Source of the DNA: Prevotellaceae bacterium UBA4332
Lineage (GTDB): Bacteria > Bacteroidota > Bacteroidia > Bacteroidales > Bacteroidaceae
Assembly (NCBI GenBank): GCA_002394365.1
Contig: DGTQ01000006.1
Span: forward strand, 22,402 to 86,401
Direction: 5' to 3'
DNA length: 64,000 nt
Shown in pieces: positions 14,679 to 25,258 of this stretch (the stretch's first letter is position 1; the number at the start of each line of letters is the position of its first letter). A model generated the notes under the pieces. That model was given only the letters and a program-made list of their open reading frames with translations, was not told the DNA's origin and did not search any database. A program made the position numbers and the translations under genes.

Positions 14679-17600
14679 CTACCTGGTCAGCGAGAATTTC
14701 AGCGAGACGCCGAAGTCCTGGGTGACGGTGGGGTAAGTGCCTGAGGAGAGCAACGGGGTGTTGCTCTGGCGGTCGTAGTAGAGGCTCATGGTGAGCAGGC
14801 GGGAGAGGGTATAGTCTGCCGTGAAGGCGAGCTTGAAGGCTGTATTGCCCGAAGTGGCTGTGGAGGTGACGGTGGCTATGTCGCGAGTGATGGCTGCCTG
14901 CTTGCGCAGAGAGAAATCGAGACGCAGGGAGAGGTCGTGGGCAAAGTCCGTCTTGCCCTTATTGCGGGAAGAACGAGAGGTGCGAGAGTTGTTGTTGTCA
15001 TCGTCGTCACCTGTGCCTGCACCTCGGCGGCTGCGGGCTGCCTTGAGGGCGCGACTCTTGAAGAAGCGGAAATCGTTTATCTTATAGCCCATGCCAAACA
15101 CCCAGTCCTTGGAGGTGGTCTCATTGATTTGCACACTCGTCATGGAGAGGGCGAGGACACGCGTGGTGCGATATTCTGCCTTGAGCGTCATGTTGTTCTT
15201 CAGGGTTACATCTACACCGAGCAGAGGGGAGAAACTCTCGTTGATGCTGACGGTGGAGACATTGAACATGGAGCTGGGGGTAGGATTGCTGGTGGTGGCA
15301 TCGGTGATGAAGCCTATCTCGTCGCCCATTATCTTCTGGTAAGAGGAGAAGGAGGCATAGGAGCCTACGGAGTAGATGCTCTTGTAGCCGTGGTTGATGT
15401 TGACACTCTTGAAACGCTCCTTAAACCAGGGCAACTGGGAGAGACCGCTGTACTTGAGGGTCCAGTTGGGCAGCATGGAGGCGATGGCTGGGAAGAGGCT
15501 CATGCCGCTGTAGCCTGTATAGGCATTGAGGAAGGCTGGCACCATGACGTCGGCGCTGTACTTCTTGACTGGCGTAACGTCTGGATTGAATACCGTGCCA
15601 TGCATGGTGCTGTTGACAGGATAGCGCTTGCCTATATACTGCTGCTGAACGCGTGCCTGATAGGCATCGAGCAAGCCGCAGAACTTCTCGAAGGAGGCGG
15701 AGCGATAGCCGCTGTTGGCATCGCCTGTGCCTTCGAAGGCCGACTTGATGCTGATGGTGGTCATGGAGAACGAGCCTGTCTGGGTGGTGGGCTGTGCCTC
15801 GTACATATATTGTATGGTCTTTGCCTTGGACTGGGTGTGGGCCATGTTGACGTCTATCTTGAGGTTGCGGACGGGCTCAACGGTGAGCTTCACCTGCAGG
15901 TCCTTGGTGAGGGAGGTGGTGGCAGGGGTGGTGACGTCGCCACTGGTGAGGAGCCAGCCGTTGTCGCGCGCCTTGCCTATGTAGTCGTCATTGATGAGTC
16001 CGAAGGCGAAGTCGAGACCTGGGGCAAAGGCTCCATAGCCAGAGCGCTGACCGAAGATGTCGCCTGCTCGCGGTGTGAAGCCTGGGAGAACCATGCCGTA
16101 CTGGGTGCGATAGGTGATGCCCACGCTGCGCACCATCATTGCCACGCGTGCTGCCGACTGGGCGAAGCGATACCACTTGAGGTCGTCGAGAGGGGGAAGG
16201 GCGACGACGCTGAGCTTCATCTTGACGGTGGTGTCCGACTTGTTGATGACCTTGATGCGGTTGTTGTCTATCTTCTTGTACTTGACGGGAATGAGGTTGC
16301 CCTTCTCGTCGCGTGCGGACACTACTATCCTGCCGCTCTTCTTGCCATGGGAGACGATGAGAGAGGTGTCGGCGGCGATGGTGAGCTCCTTGACGTAGGT
16401 GTTCTTCTTGAGCTGTTGCTGCTTCTGCTTCTCCTTGTCGTCGGCTTCCTTGTCCTTGTTTCCGCTATCGTTATCGTTCCCGTTTTTGTTTTTGTTCTTG
16501 TTAGCGTTAACGTTAGTGGTTTTATTCTTGCGTCGTGGCGACTTGGAGAAGCGCTCGTTGGTCTTCTTGAGGAAGGGCACATGGTTATAGAGCTTCTCCA
16601 TGTTGAACGTGCTGTTGAGGTTGATGAGACGATTGTTGGTGATGGTGTTGCCATACTTCACCTTGCCGTTTTCTTCTGCTCCGCGAGCCCAGTGGTAGGT
16701 GGCGGCATAGGAGGCATCGGCATTGACCCAGTCGAAGATTGGTATGAGGTTGAGGGGAAGCTGATAGGAGGCATTGAAGGACTGGTTGTAGTCCAGGGGG
16801 GTGCCCATGTGCTTGATGCTCTGCCATACGGAGTCTTTCCACGCCTGATACTGCTCGGGGTAGAGGTCTTTGTTGACCTGCATGTAGGGTTCTTCTATCT
16901 CTGCCTGAGTGGTGCTCTGGAAAGACATGTGGAGGTTCTTGGTGAGGTCCCAGCGGAGCTGGAAGTTTCTGTCCCACATGAAGCGGGAGTTCCACGTGGC
17001 TGGTATGGACGAGGGCGAACCGAGGTTTTCGAGGTCGCGCTCCTGCAGCTCGTAGTAGTAGCGCGTCATCTCGGTATTGAAGGCTATGGTCTGGGGGAGG
17101 TAGTTGAGCCCGAAGCGCCTGAGGATGTCGTAGTTCTTGGACTTGGACTTCATCTTCTTGAAGGGTTCGAGGGGCTTATAGACTGGCGACCACGAGTAGT
17201 TGATGGAGCCCTTCCAGGTGTCTTCGTTCTCATACACCACCGTCTGCCCATCGGTGTGGGAGCTGGAGTGGCTGTAGGAGAAGGAGAAGTTGGCTGGGTC
17301 GTAGGGCATGGGGTGGCCCTTGGTGGCTATGCCCACGCGAACGCCCGAGAGGGAGAAGTTCTTGGTTACGCGCTTGGTCACGGCAATGCTCTCGATGGAG
17401 TCGCGCTCGTGCTGGTCTGCGGCTGCCTCGAGGGCGTCCTCGAGTTTCATGTCGGTGTCGAGGGGATTGTATTTGGGCGACGTGCGCTCGCGCGTCACAC
17501 TATAATAAAGAGGTGCCGTGACTTTTGCCTTCTCGGGGAAGAACTTTCCGAGGTCGAGGTTGGTGGTGACGCTGTAGGTGGCGTACTTGTCGGTGGTGCG

Positions 17601-20600
17601 CTCCATGACCTTCTGCTCTATGCCGCCAAAGCCGTCGCTGACGTACTTGCCCGAGGCCTGCACGCTGCCGAGGTCGGAGAGCTGAATATTGAGGTTGGCG
17701 GCGGCGGCCCAGCCTCCCTCGCTCTCTGGCTCGAGGAGTCGCATCTCGTTTACCCACACCTCGGCATCCTGCAGAAGGGCTGAGGTGCCTATCTTCTTGA
17801 CACCTATCATCATGGTGGTTATCTCGCCCAGAGACGGATTGCCGATGATGCGGAGGGTGTTCTTCTGGTTGTCGGGGTCGGTCTGGGAGTAGAAGGTGTT
17901 GAAGGACGCCCTGCCTGCTCTCTTCTCTATGTTGCGCTGCTTCTTGAGGGCTGTGAGCTTGCTGAGGTCGAGGTTCACCATGTTCTCGTCGGGCCATACG
18001 ACGTGGCGGTCGGCATCGGAGTTGGAGGTGTAGTTGTTGCGCGGGGGGGTGAGCTTGAGGGGGATGTCGTACTCGTAGAAGTTGTTGTTGTAGTCGCTGC
18101 CCAGACGCAGGAAGAGGGCTATTTCATAGTCCTTGAGGTCGGTGGGATTGTCCTTGGTGGCATTGGCATGGACAAACATCTGCAGCTTCTTGTAGTAGCG
18201 CATGTCGTAGCTGGAGTTCTTATATACCGCCACGCCATCGTTGGTCGCCATGCCCACGATGTCCATACGCATAGACTGCTCATTGTTCTCAGTGAGCTGT
18301 GGCTGAGAGGGGTCAACAACACGGGTGATGCCTGGAGGCAGGATATAGTTGACGGGCTCCTTGTCGTTGTTCTCCTCTATGTTGATGGACGAAGCCGTGA
18401 GCTGGGCTGAGGGGTGAGGATTGCAGTCCTTGATGGTCTGGGTGGTCTGGTCGTAGAGACGCCAGTCGCCACGCACGAGATTGAGGCTGGCAAGACGGAG
18501 CACGCAGGAATCGGGGAACTCCGTCATGTACATGCGCATGAAGCGTATGCTGGTATAATCGGATATATTGCCCACCTTGTTGGTAGGATTGTGAACGGGG
18601 ATACGCATGAGATACCAGTTGACTTCCTCGCTGGTGCCGTTGCGCAGGATAGGACGTGCCTTGCGGACGTCTGCCACATAGCCCTGAGTGTTGTTCTGCA
18701 AGGCGAAGGGGCTGATGTCTATCTCGTAGTCGTAGTACTTCTCATACTCGTTGAGGGTGTAGTCCTGGTTGATATCCTCTATATCAGGACCTGCCTTGTA
18801 GGAGGTGTCGTAAGCCTCCGTCTGGCTGTCGGAGTCGGGGGAGTTGCCCTGCGGGTTGTTGATGTTCTTGTAGCGCTCGAGGATGCCGAGTTTCTGGGCA
18901 TCGTAATCACTGCCACGGAAATAGTGGTAGTTGTCGGCGGCGGGGTCTTTGCCAAAATACTGCTGAACGCTGGCGGGGAGCTGCTGCAGATATTCCTGGA
19001 AGCGGATGCGCTCCTCGTCATCGGTGAGACCGTTGAAACCTACGTCCTGCTTGACACGAGAGCCGCTGCTGGTGGCAAAGGCATAGGTGATGGTGCTCTG
19101 GTTGCCTGGCACCTTACCCCACTGCGTGTCGATGGTTGTCTCGCTGTCGGACACGGGCATGCCGCTCTCGTAGAACTTCTTGCCGTCGAGCAGTATGTCC
19201 TCCGACACCTCTCCGAGGTTGATGTGGAGCTTTCCCGAATGTTGGCTCGCCGTGCCGTCCTTGCTGGAGTAGATGAAGGGGTCGAGCAGCCAGAACTCCA
19301 CATACTCTATGTTGGCTTCCTCGAAGTTGTTGGTATCCAGCTTGCGCATCATGCCGCCCCATGCCCTCTCTGGGTTCATGAGCGTACCGTCGCTGTTGAT
19401 GTTGGTGGTGAAGTTGTATGGTCCGCGCTCCTTGGGGTAGTAAGCCATGTTCATCACCGAGAGGCGGTTGGTGACACCGTTGTAGGTGTTCTGGTCGCGA
19501 TTAGGATAAATCTCGCTCACATAGACCTCACGCACGTAGTGGTTGGAGAGCAGCTCGGTGTTGCCCCTGATGTGGGCAGGAGTGAGGGAGGATGCACGGT
19601 CGGTAAAGAGCGGGTCGATGAAATACCATGCCAGCTTGCCTCGACGATAGCCCGACTGGAGGTCGGTCTTGTTGTACTCGCCAGAGGTCAGCAGACTCCT
19701 TGGTGCACTGGAGAGCTGCCATGACGTGGGGGTGAGGAGGTTGATGTTGCTGGTGGAATTTTCGAAGTCGTCGATATAGGAGGCGTTGTCCTGAGTGCCA
19801 CTGGCAATGCTGGAGAAGAGTTTGGCAAATTCTCCCGTAAACTGTATGCTGGATGGCTGCTTGACGTGCAGGAACGGTATCTTGTTGAGCATGTCGGTGA
19901 GCCACTGGCTCTGCTTCTTCCAGCTTATGTTGAAACCGATGAGGGTGTTGTTTACTGGTTCGGCACCCATAGCAACCTTGGAGGTAAGACTCTGCTCGCG
20001 CAGGTGCTGGAACGTACCGCTGAGGATGAAGTCCTTGGAGAAGTCATACTCCCAGTTGATGCCTATCATGGACTTGCGCTCCATGGAATAGTCGGAGCGG
20101 CTCTCGAGGGAGACATTGACGGACGTGCCTGCATCAATGATGCTCTGGTTGAGGATTGTCACCTCGCCAGCAGAGTAATCTACGGAGTAATCGACACCCT
20201 CTACGAGGTCCACGCCTCCTGCCGTAACCTTCACGCTGCCCTGAGGCACGTTGTATGCCCCGAGCGAGATGACGTTTGCCGATGTGCCACGAAATCTGCC
20301 CGTCATTATAAACTTGTTCTTCTCGGCTATCTGCTTGGCGGCTGTCTTGGTAGTGTCGTAGAGTTCGCAGTAAGAGTATTTCTCTGCCGTCTGGCTATCC
20401 ATGCCATGCGAGAGGAGCGCCTTCTTCAGGCCGTCGCCAAAGGGCTCTGCCATAGGGAAATACACTCGGCCATTGCTCACGGTATAGCCCTCTACGAAGT
20501 CGAAGGTGCCATTAGGGTGGGTACGGTTGTTGTTGTCCAGACGGTCGGCACCCTGCAACCTTATGATGGGTATGGTCTTGACGGAGGGGTCGGGGATATA

Positions 20601-22301
20601 GGTGGTATAGACACCGATGGTGTCGCTCTGATACTTGACGTCGAGACGGAATTTATCTTTCTTTACAGAGGTGGCAAGGTAATATACGTTCTTCATCATC
20701 AGGTTCCAGTTTGGCTGACTCGGAGAGCTCTCGGTGTTCTTGAGGGACTTGACGAAGATAGCTTGCTCGGTGACGTTGTTGTCGGTAGAGAATTCGCCCA
20801 CCTGATAGGTTACGCCTCCAGAGGTGTATTCATAGGCTATGGCGAGCACCTGGTCGGTTTGCAGGTTTGACTTCAGGGACACATAGCCCATAGCCGTATT
20901 GAGGGAATACTCCGAGGAGGTAAGCAGACGCGCCTTGCCCACCTTCTCATAGGTCTTGCCACCCCGCATGTAGATACCACCCTGAGTAGTACCCTCGAGG
21001 GCGTCATAAACATTATCGAGAGTGCGGAGCGTAGTGTTGCCAGCTATAGCCTGATAGAGAGCGTCCTGCTGGTTGTTGGGCACGGTGGTGTAGCCATTGT
21101 CGCCAAGGTCGGCAAACGCCACGATGTCTCGGGTGTTGTTGGTAGAGCCACTCTTGTTTGTTACCCATATCTCCACACGGTTGATGGTGATGGAGGTGAC
21201 GGGAGTAGGCAGGGTGGACATCCACTGGTCATAGTTGTTGCGGAAATAGGTGTCGAGGAAGAAGTGACGGTTTTCCTCATAGTTTGCCACGTTTATCTCG
21301 AAGGGCGTGAGCTGAACGCCACCCTTTGAGGAGACAGCCTTGGAAGAAGAATTTTTCTGGGAGAGAACGGTTTGGAGCTTCAACTTGCCAAACTGCATAT
21401 CGGCACGCACGCCAAAGAGGGATGACGCGCCCGTGATGAGGGAGGAATTACTGGGGAAAGACACGTTACCAGCCTCAACGAGTTTTATTATCTCGTCTTC
21501 CTTGCCGTCATACTTCAACTTCATGTTCTGCGCATCGTAGTCGAAAGTAGCGTCAGTGTTGTAGTTGAGGTTGAGGTTCATCTTGTCGCCCACCTTACCT
21601 GTCACGTTGACGTTTATCTTCTGGTCGAAATCTATGGTGGTAGTCTTGCGATTGCGAAGTGGCAGAGAGGGGTTGTCCACGCTCTTCATGGTAGCGCCAA
21701 GACGCAACTCGGCTGTTCCCTGCGTCTTCACCCTTATGCCGCCAGGGCCGAATATCTTCTCGGCAGGACCGAGGTCAAAGTGCATGTCTGTGAAATCAAA
21801 CTTCTCCTTGCCCTTCTTCTCGAATATCTCGCTGTTCTTGTTGCGGAAATAATCCCTGAACAAAGACTTCTCGCTCCACTTCATATACTCCATCTGGTCC
21901 ATCATGATGGGAGCCGAGAGCCACGTCTTGCCCATGCGGGTACCTATGACGTACTTGTTGAGCGTATCGTTATACTCCACCTCCTGCTTCAGGTTCTCTG
22001 GGCGCTTCAGGTCGGCAGAGCCCTGGTCGAGGTCGTTGTAGGTTATGGGCGTGGTGCGCTGAATAGGCCAGCGGGGATGCAGAAGGCTGTCAGGAATACT
22101 GTCATCCTCCAACTGCAACTGAGCCATCTGCTGACGATATCTCTCAAGACTGCTCTGTGCTGCGGGGTTAGACTTCTTCTCGCCTTGCTTCTGCGCATTA
22201 TCATCTGGAGCACTGGTTCCAAACATAAGACCAAGATTGGCAGTTACCGCACTGGCAACCACCAACATGAGTATTACTAATATGGAAACGTACTTCTTCA
22301 A
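14679..22301 (-). CDS. sprA: Cell-surface protein SprA, type IX secretion outer-membrane translocon
   Basis: A 2540-residue protein with N-terminal signal peptide (MKKYVSILVILMLVVASAV). It has the SprA/Sov family features: LGPAEKIFGPGGIRVKTQGT, FDQKINVNVTGKVGDKMNL, and a very long beta-rich body ending in an outer-membrane strand (FGVSLKFSLTR). SprA forms the giant barrel through which type IX substrates cross the outer membrane. Two low-complexity segments stand out: NANKNKNKNGNDNDSGNKDK (encoded around 16440-16530) and GTGDDDDNNNSRTSRSSRN (about 14950-15040). The first is built from the AACGATAACG string seen in other genes here. It lies 21 bp downstream of ruvA on the same strand, the usual Bacteroidetes pairing. 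Three secreted proteins later in the window end in YDLQGRRV-like tails that could be its cargo. Confidence 0.95.
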   Translation of the reverse strand: MKKYVSILVILMLVVASAVTANLGLMFGTSAPDDNAQKQGEKKSNPAAQSSLERYRQQMAQLQLEDDSIPDSLLHPRWPIQRTTPITYNDLDQGSADLKRPENLKQEVEYNDTLNKYVIGTRMGKTWLSAPIMMDQMEYMKWSEKSLFRDYFRNKNSEIFEKKGKEKFDFTDMHFDLGPAEKIFGPGGIRVKTQGTAELRLGATMKSVDNPSLPLRNRKTTTIDFDQKINVNVTGKVGDKMNLNLNYNTDATFDYDAQNMKLKYDGKEDEIIKLVEAGNVSFPSNSSLITGASSLFGVRADMQFGKLKLQTVLSQKNSSSKAVSSKGGVQLTPFEINVANYEENRHFFLDTYFRNNYDQWMSTLPTPVTSITINRVEIWVTNKSGSTNNTRDIVAFADLGDNGYTTVPNNQQDALYQAIAGNTTLRTLDNVYDALEGTTQGGIYMRGGKTYEKVGKARLLTSSEYSLNTAMGYVSLKSNLQTDQVLAIAYEYTSGGVTYQVGEFSTDNNVTEQAIFVKSLKNTESSPSQPNWNLMMKNVYYLATSVKKDKFRLDVKYQSDTIGVYTTYIPDPSVKTIPIIRLQGADRLDNNNRTHPNGTFDFVEGYTVSNGRVYFPMAEPFGDGLKKALLSHGMDSQTAEKYSYCELYDTTKTAAKQIAEKNKFIMTGRFRGTSANVISLGAYNVPQGSVKVTAGGVDLVEGVDYSVDYSAGEVTILNQSIIDAGTSVNVSLESRSDYSMERKSMIGINWEYDFSKDFILSGTFQHLREQSLTSKVAMGAEPVNNTLIGFNISWKKQSQWLTDMLNKIPFLHVKQPSSIQFTGEFAKLFSSIASGTQDNASYIDDFENSTSNINLLTPTSWQLSSAPRSLLTSGEYNKTDLQSGYRRGKLAWYFIDPLFTDRASSLTPAHIRGNTELLSNHYVREVYVSEIYPNRDQNTYNGVTNRLSVMNMAYYPKERGPYNFTTNINSDGTLMNPERAWGGMMRKLDTNNFEEANIEYVEFWLLDPFIYSSKDGTASQHSGKLHINLGEVSEDILLDGKKFYESGMPVSDSETTIDTQWGKVPGNQSTITYAFATSSGSRVKQDVGFNGLTDDEERIRFQEYLQQLPASVQQYFGKDPAADNYHYFRGSDYDAQKLGILERYKNINNPQGNSPDSDSQTEAYDTSYKAGPDIEDINQDYTLNEYEKYYDYEIDISPFALQNNTQGYVADVRKARPILRNGTSEEVNWYLMRIPVHNPTNKVGNISDYTSIRFMRMYMTEFPDSCVLRLASLNLVRGDWRLYDQTTQTIKDCNPHPSAQLTASSINIEENNDKEPVNYILPPGITRVVDPSQPQLTENNEQSMRMDIVGMATNDGVAVYKNSSYDMRYYKKLQMFVHANATKDNPTDLKDYEIALFLRLGSDYNNNFYEYDIPLKLTPPRNNYTSNSDADRHVVWPDENMVNLDLSKLTALKKQRNIEKRAGRASFNTFYSQTDPDNQKNTLRIIGNPSLGEITTMMIGVKKIGTSALLQDAEVWVNEMRLLEPESEGGWAAAANLNIQLSDLGSVQASGKYVSDGFGGIEQKVMERTTDKYATYSVTTNLDLGKFFPEKAKVTAPLYYSVTRERTSPKYNPLDTDMKLEDALEAAADQHERDSIESIAVTKRVTKNFSLSGVRVGIATKGHPMPYDPANFSFSYSHSSSHTDGQTVVYENEDTWKGSINYSWSPVYKPLEPFKKMKSKSKNYDILRRFGLNYLPQTIAFNTEMTRYYYELQERDLENLGSPSSIPATWNSRFMWDRNFQLRWDLTKNLHMSFQSTTQAEIEEPYMQVNKDLYPEQYQAWKDSVWQSIKHMGTPLDYNQSFNASYQLPLNLIPIFDWVNADASYAATYHWARGAEENGKVKYGNTITNNRLINLNSTFNMEKLYNHVPFLKKTNERFSKSPRRKNKTTNVNANKNKNKNGNDNDSGNKDKEADDKEKQKQQQLKKNTYVKELTIAADTSLIVSHGKKSGRIVVSARDEKGNLIPVKYKKIDNNRIKVINKSDTTVKMKLSVVALPPLDDLKWYRFAQSAARVAMMVRSVGITYRTQYGMVLPGFTPRAGDIFGQRSGYGAFAPGLDFAFGLINDDYIGKARDNGWLLTSGDVTTPATTSLTKDLQVKLTVEPVRNLKIDVNMAHTQSKAKTIQYMYEAQPTTQTGSFSMTTISIKSAFEGTGDANSGYRSASFEKFCGLLDAYQARVQQQYIGKRYPVNSTMHGTVFNPDVTPVKKYSADVMVPAFLNAYTGYSGMSLFPAIASMLPNWTLKYSGLSQLPWFKERFKSVNINHGYKSIYSVGSYASFSSYQKIMGDEIGFITDATTSNPTPSSMFNVSTVSINESFSPLLGVDVTLKNNMTLKAEYRTTRVLALSMTSVQINETTSKDWVFGMGYKINDFRFFKSRALKAARSRRGAGTGDDDDNNNSRTSRSSRNKGKTDFAHDLSLRLDFSLRKQAAITRDIATVTSTATSGNTAFKLAFTADYTLSRLLTMSLYYDRQSNTPLLSSGTYPTVTQDFGVSLKFSLTR
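16462..16518 (-). repeat. AACGATAACG/AACAAGAACAAAAACG string in frame in sprA
   Basis: On the coding strand AAC, AAA, GGG and GAT codons give an N/K/G/D run. The plus strand shows CGCTATCGTTATCGTTCCCG, nearly the same string as in the DUF349 gene (CGTTATCGTTATCGTTCCCG at about 56132). Confidence 0.75.
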
Positions 22302-22322
22302 CTGGAACCTTTAACCCCTTAA

Positions 22323-22946
22323 CTATTTTATCATCTTCAGCGCCAACTTCACCACCTGTTCTACAGGCATATCAGGATTACCCTGCAAAATCTCGTTGAC
22401 CACCTTGCTGCTTGGCGCAGGCGAGAAGCCCAGCATGGTGAGAGCTCCGAGAGCCTCTTCGTGGGTTTTGCTGTTAGCTGCCACCTTGGTCCTGTCACCC
22501 AGGCTCATACCCATATCGCCAGCCATGCTTCCACTCTCAGCCATCTTGTCTCTCAAATCTACAATGATACGCTGAGCCGTCTTGAGTCCTATGCCCTTGA
22601 CACCCTTCAGAGCCTTGTCGTTACCCGTAGAGATGGTGTTCATGAGTTCGGCAGGACTCATGGCGCTGAGTATCATGCGAGCCGTATTGCCACCTACCCC
22701 ACTGACGGTTATCAGCAAACGGTAGAGCTCACGCTCCTGCTTGCTGTAGAAACCGTAGAGCGTGTAGCTATCGTCTCGTCCACCCGTCATCATCACTTCG
22801 TGGACATACATCTTCACCTCCTTGCTACCCTGTATAGCCGAGTAGGTGTTGAGCGAAATATTGAGCAGATAGCCCACTCCATGAGCCTCCACCACAGCAG
22901 TGGCTGGGGTAAGGTCGGCCAGTTCTCCTTTGATGTATTCTATCAT
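22323..22946 (-). CDS. ruvA: Holliday junction branch-migration protein RuvA
   Basis: A 207-residue RuvA. The start MIEYIKGELADLTPATAVV is the normal RuvA N-terminal OB fold, so the ATG at 22944-22946 is chosen; an open frame extends 34 codons upstream but reads unlike RuvA. Two helix-hairpin-helix motifs are visible (ITVSGVGGNTARMILSAMS and LKGVKGIGLKTAQRIIVDL), followed by a flexible linker and the C-terminal RuvB-binding domain III (HEEALGALTMLGFSPAPSSK). RuvA tetramers hold four-way junctions for RuvB helicase. It is encoded just upstream of sprA and probably co-transcribed with it; ruvB is not nearby. Confidence 0.96.
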   Translation of the reverse strand: MIEYIKGELADLTPATAVVEAHGVGYLLNISLNTYSAIQGSKEVKMYVHEVMMTGGRDDSYTLYGFYSKQERELYRLLITVSGVGGNTARMILSAMSPAELMNTISTGNDKALKGVKGIGLKTAQRIIVDLRDKMAESGSMAGDMGMSLGDRTKVAANSKTHEEALGALTMLGFSPAPSSKVVNEILQGNPDMPVEQVVKLALKMIK

Positions 22947-23096
22947 TGTCGTTTTTTTCGTTATGCTTGCTGGCAAGCCTTCTTTCTCGAAGTTTGTTCT
23001 CGTTATTTTATAACGTGCGCGAGGTCCTTTTATTGTTTCATGCACCAACTTTCAACTTTTTCTACCTAAGTATTTGGCTATTTGAGAATAAATTCT

Positions 23097-23104
23097 TACT
23101 TTTG
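23097..23104 (+). promoter_or_regulatory. -7 box (TACTTTTG) for the AsmA-like gene
   Basis: TACTTTTG is 30 bp before the ATG at 23135 and is followed by CACTTATTC. It fits the TAnnTTTG consensus. Confidence 0.6.
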
Positions 23105-23134
23105 CACTTATTCATGTAATCTAAACAACCTTAA

Positions 23135-25258
23135 ATGAAGACTTTTCTAAAGTGGATATGTGGAATATTCGTGGTGCTGCTCATGATAGTGGGTGGCGGA
23201 ATGTACGCTCTGTCAACCGACAGGGTGAAGCAGTGGCTATACGCTAAAGGAGTAGAATTACTGCAGGAAACGCTCGGCACGCGTGTGAAAGTTGACAAGA
23301 TAACCGTCAGCTTCAGCAAGGGGGGCATTGCGCTCTACGGACTGGAGATAGACGACCGTAAAGACACAACCATGCTGAAGGTTGACACCTTGGAGGCTAT
23401 GGTGGACCTTACGAGAATTTTCGAACGCAAGGTAGAGATAGAGCGTGTATATCTGCATGGTGCTACGGGCACGTTCTACAAGGAGCGCAAGGATAGTGCT
23501 GCCAACTACCAGTTTGCGCTCGACATCATAAAGGAACTGTCGCGCAAGGAGAAAAAAGACAAGGACAAGGAAGAGAAGAAGAACAAGACACCCCTGTCGC
23601 TCGACCTGAAGCTGCTAAGCCTGCAAAGGACATACGTGCTGTGGGACGTGAAATCGTTGCCCCACAAGCGAAACAAGTTTGACAACACGAAAAAACTTGA
23701 CGGCAACCACATGCACATAAAGGTGGACAACGTCCAGATACGTGGCAAGCTGGATGGCAACCTGCCACAGAAACTATCCATAACCGACCTGAAAGCCAAG
23801 GAGGTACTGTCAAACACCACCGCTGGCTTCGAAGAACTTACGCTCAAGGCGAAAGATGACATGAGCATGGAGGCAAACATCGAGAAGCTGCATGCCTATT
23901 TCCTCTACTGGAATTTTGAAGTCAAGGAGGTAGGTCCCATTATTCTCCCTCTTACCATGAAGGACGGCAAGAAGACCTTCGACCTCACCAAGCCTATCGG
24001 TCTGGAACTGAACGACATAAAGGGCACTCTTGCCAACACTGTGGCAAATATTCCCAAGCTCACTGGTTCCCTGAAGATAGTGGAGGTAAAGACGGATAGC
24101 GGCACCATAAAGAAGAAGCCTGTCATAAAGATAGACAAGACGCCATTAACGGCAAGGGTGATACTGAAAGATTTGGCACGCTATAAGGCTCGCGCGCTAA
24201 GAAACTTCACCACTCCCCTCAACCTCACCGTTAACGCTGAGGGCGAGCTCGACAACCTCAGTCTGCACAATGTCCGCGTGACCAATGACGACAAGCGCCT
24301 CACCCTCACTGCTGAGGGCAAGATGATTGACATAACCAAGAAGCAACAGTTTAAGTTCCACTTCAGGAATGTCAAGCTCTCGGCTCGCAACGGCATAAAG
24401 GAACAGCTGGTAAACCACTTTGCCAAGACCGTCAACCTGAAGATGCAGAGACAGATGCGCATGTTGGGAAACATACACTATCATGGTCATCTCAACATCT
24501 ACCGCTGGCGTCAGGATTTTCATGGCACAATACTCACCAAATTCGGCAACCTGAACCTCAACTTCAACCTCAATGGCAAGACGCGCTACATGGACGGCAT
24601 TGTCAACACCAAGAACTTCGAGGTGGGCAAGGTCATGAACATCAAGCAGGTAGGCAAGGTTTCGTTTGAGACAAAATTCCACATTGACATAGCTGGCAAG
24701 AAGGCAGCAAAGAAACTGGGACGCGTGAAGGGCAAGCTGCCTCGCGGTATCTTCAACGGAACCATTACAGAGGCACACCTCCTGAACGACAACATCATCA
24801 TTCACAAGGCTACCATAGGCTTCAAGAGCGACGGCTTCACTGCTACAGGCAATGCCCTGTGGATTAAGTCGCTGTTCAACATCGGCATAGACTTCCTCTA
24901 CCACCAGACGGCTACCGAGCAGTACTACACCTACAGGTCTTTCATTACAAGAGACGACAAGAGGGAATTTCGCGAGTGGACGGCAGCAGATATTGAAAAG
25001 GCTAAGATAGAGACCGAGAGATACGAGAAAAAACTTGCAGCAAAAAAGGCAAAAAAGGCTGACAAGGAAACTCGCAAGGCTGAAAAAGCTAAGGCTAAGG
25101 CAGAAAAGCAAGCTGCCAAGGAGGCCGCCAAGGCTGAAAAACAAGCTGCCAAGGAGGCTGCCAAAGCCGAGAAGAAAGCTGCAAAAGAGGCAGCAAAGGC
25201 TGCTGAGGCAAACGACACAACCAAGAAGAAGAAAAAGAAAAGATTCTGGATTATATGA
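23135..25258 (+). CDS. AsmA-like inner-membrane/periplasmic protein
   Basis: This 707-residue protein has one N-terminal membrane anchor (about residues 5-27) followed by DRVKQWLYAKGVELLQETLG and LEIDDRKDTTMLKVDTLEAM, the pattern of the AsmA/TamB-like lipid-transfer superfamily; the body is predicted to be a long beta-groove. Relatives are thought to help phospholipid movement or outer-membrane homeostasis. The C-terminal 75 residues are an A/K/E repeat (AEKQAAKEAAK iterated, about 650-695) ending KKKKKKRFWII, likely a helical or disordered basic tail. The charged tail of an otherwise periplasmic protein is odd. It has its own promoter (23097) and overlaps the next gene by ATGA, so the two form an operon. 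Confidence 0.75.
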   Translation: MKTFLKWICGIFVVLLMIVGGGMYALSTDRVKQWLYAKGVELLQETLGTRVKVDKITVSFSKGGIALYGLEIDDRKDTTMLKVDTLEAMVDLTRIFERKVEIERVYLHGATGTFYKERKDSAANYQFALDIIKELSRKEKKDKDKEEKKNKTPLSLDLKLLSLQRTYVLWDVKSLPHKRNKFDNTKKLDGNHMHIKVDNVQIRGKLDGNLPQKLSITDLKAKEVLSNTTAGFEELTLKAKDDMSMEANIEKLHAYFLYWNFEVKEVGPIILPLTMKDGKKTFDLTKPIGLELNDIKGTLANTVANIPKLTGSLKIVEVKTDSGTIKKKPVIKIDKTPLTARVILKDLARYKARALRNFTTPLNLTVNAEGELDNLSLHNVRVTNDDKRLTLTAEGKMIDITKKQQFKFHFRNVKLSARNGIKEQLVNHFAKTVNLKMQRQMRMLGNIHYHGHLNIYRWRQDFHGTILTKFGNLNLNFNLNGKTRYMDGIVNTKNFEVGKVMNIKQVGKVSFETKFHIDIAGKKAAKKLGRVKGKLPRGIFNGTITEAHLLNDNIIIHKATIGFKSDGFTATGNALWIKSLFNIGIDFLYHQTATEQYYTYRSFITRDDKREFREWTAADIEKAKIETERYEKKLAAKKAKKADKETRKAEKAKAKAEKQAAKEAAKAEKQAAKEAAKAEKKAAKEAAKAAEANDTTKKKKKKRFWII

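Noticed and set aside
14937..17783. Very long plus-strand open frame (948 residues) opposite sprA
   Set aside because: Antisense shadow of the sprA reading frame; low-complexity G/V/E-rich protein without domain features.
22947..23048. 34-codon upstream extension of ruvA
   Set aside because: RuvA proteins begin at MIEYIKGEL; the extension has no similarity and lies in typical spacer sequence.
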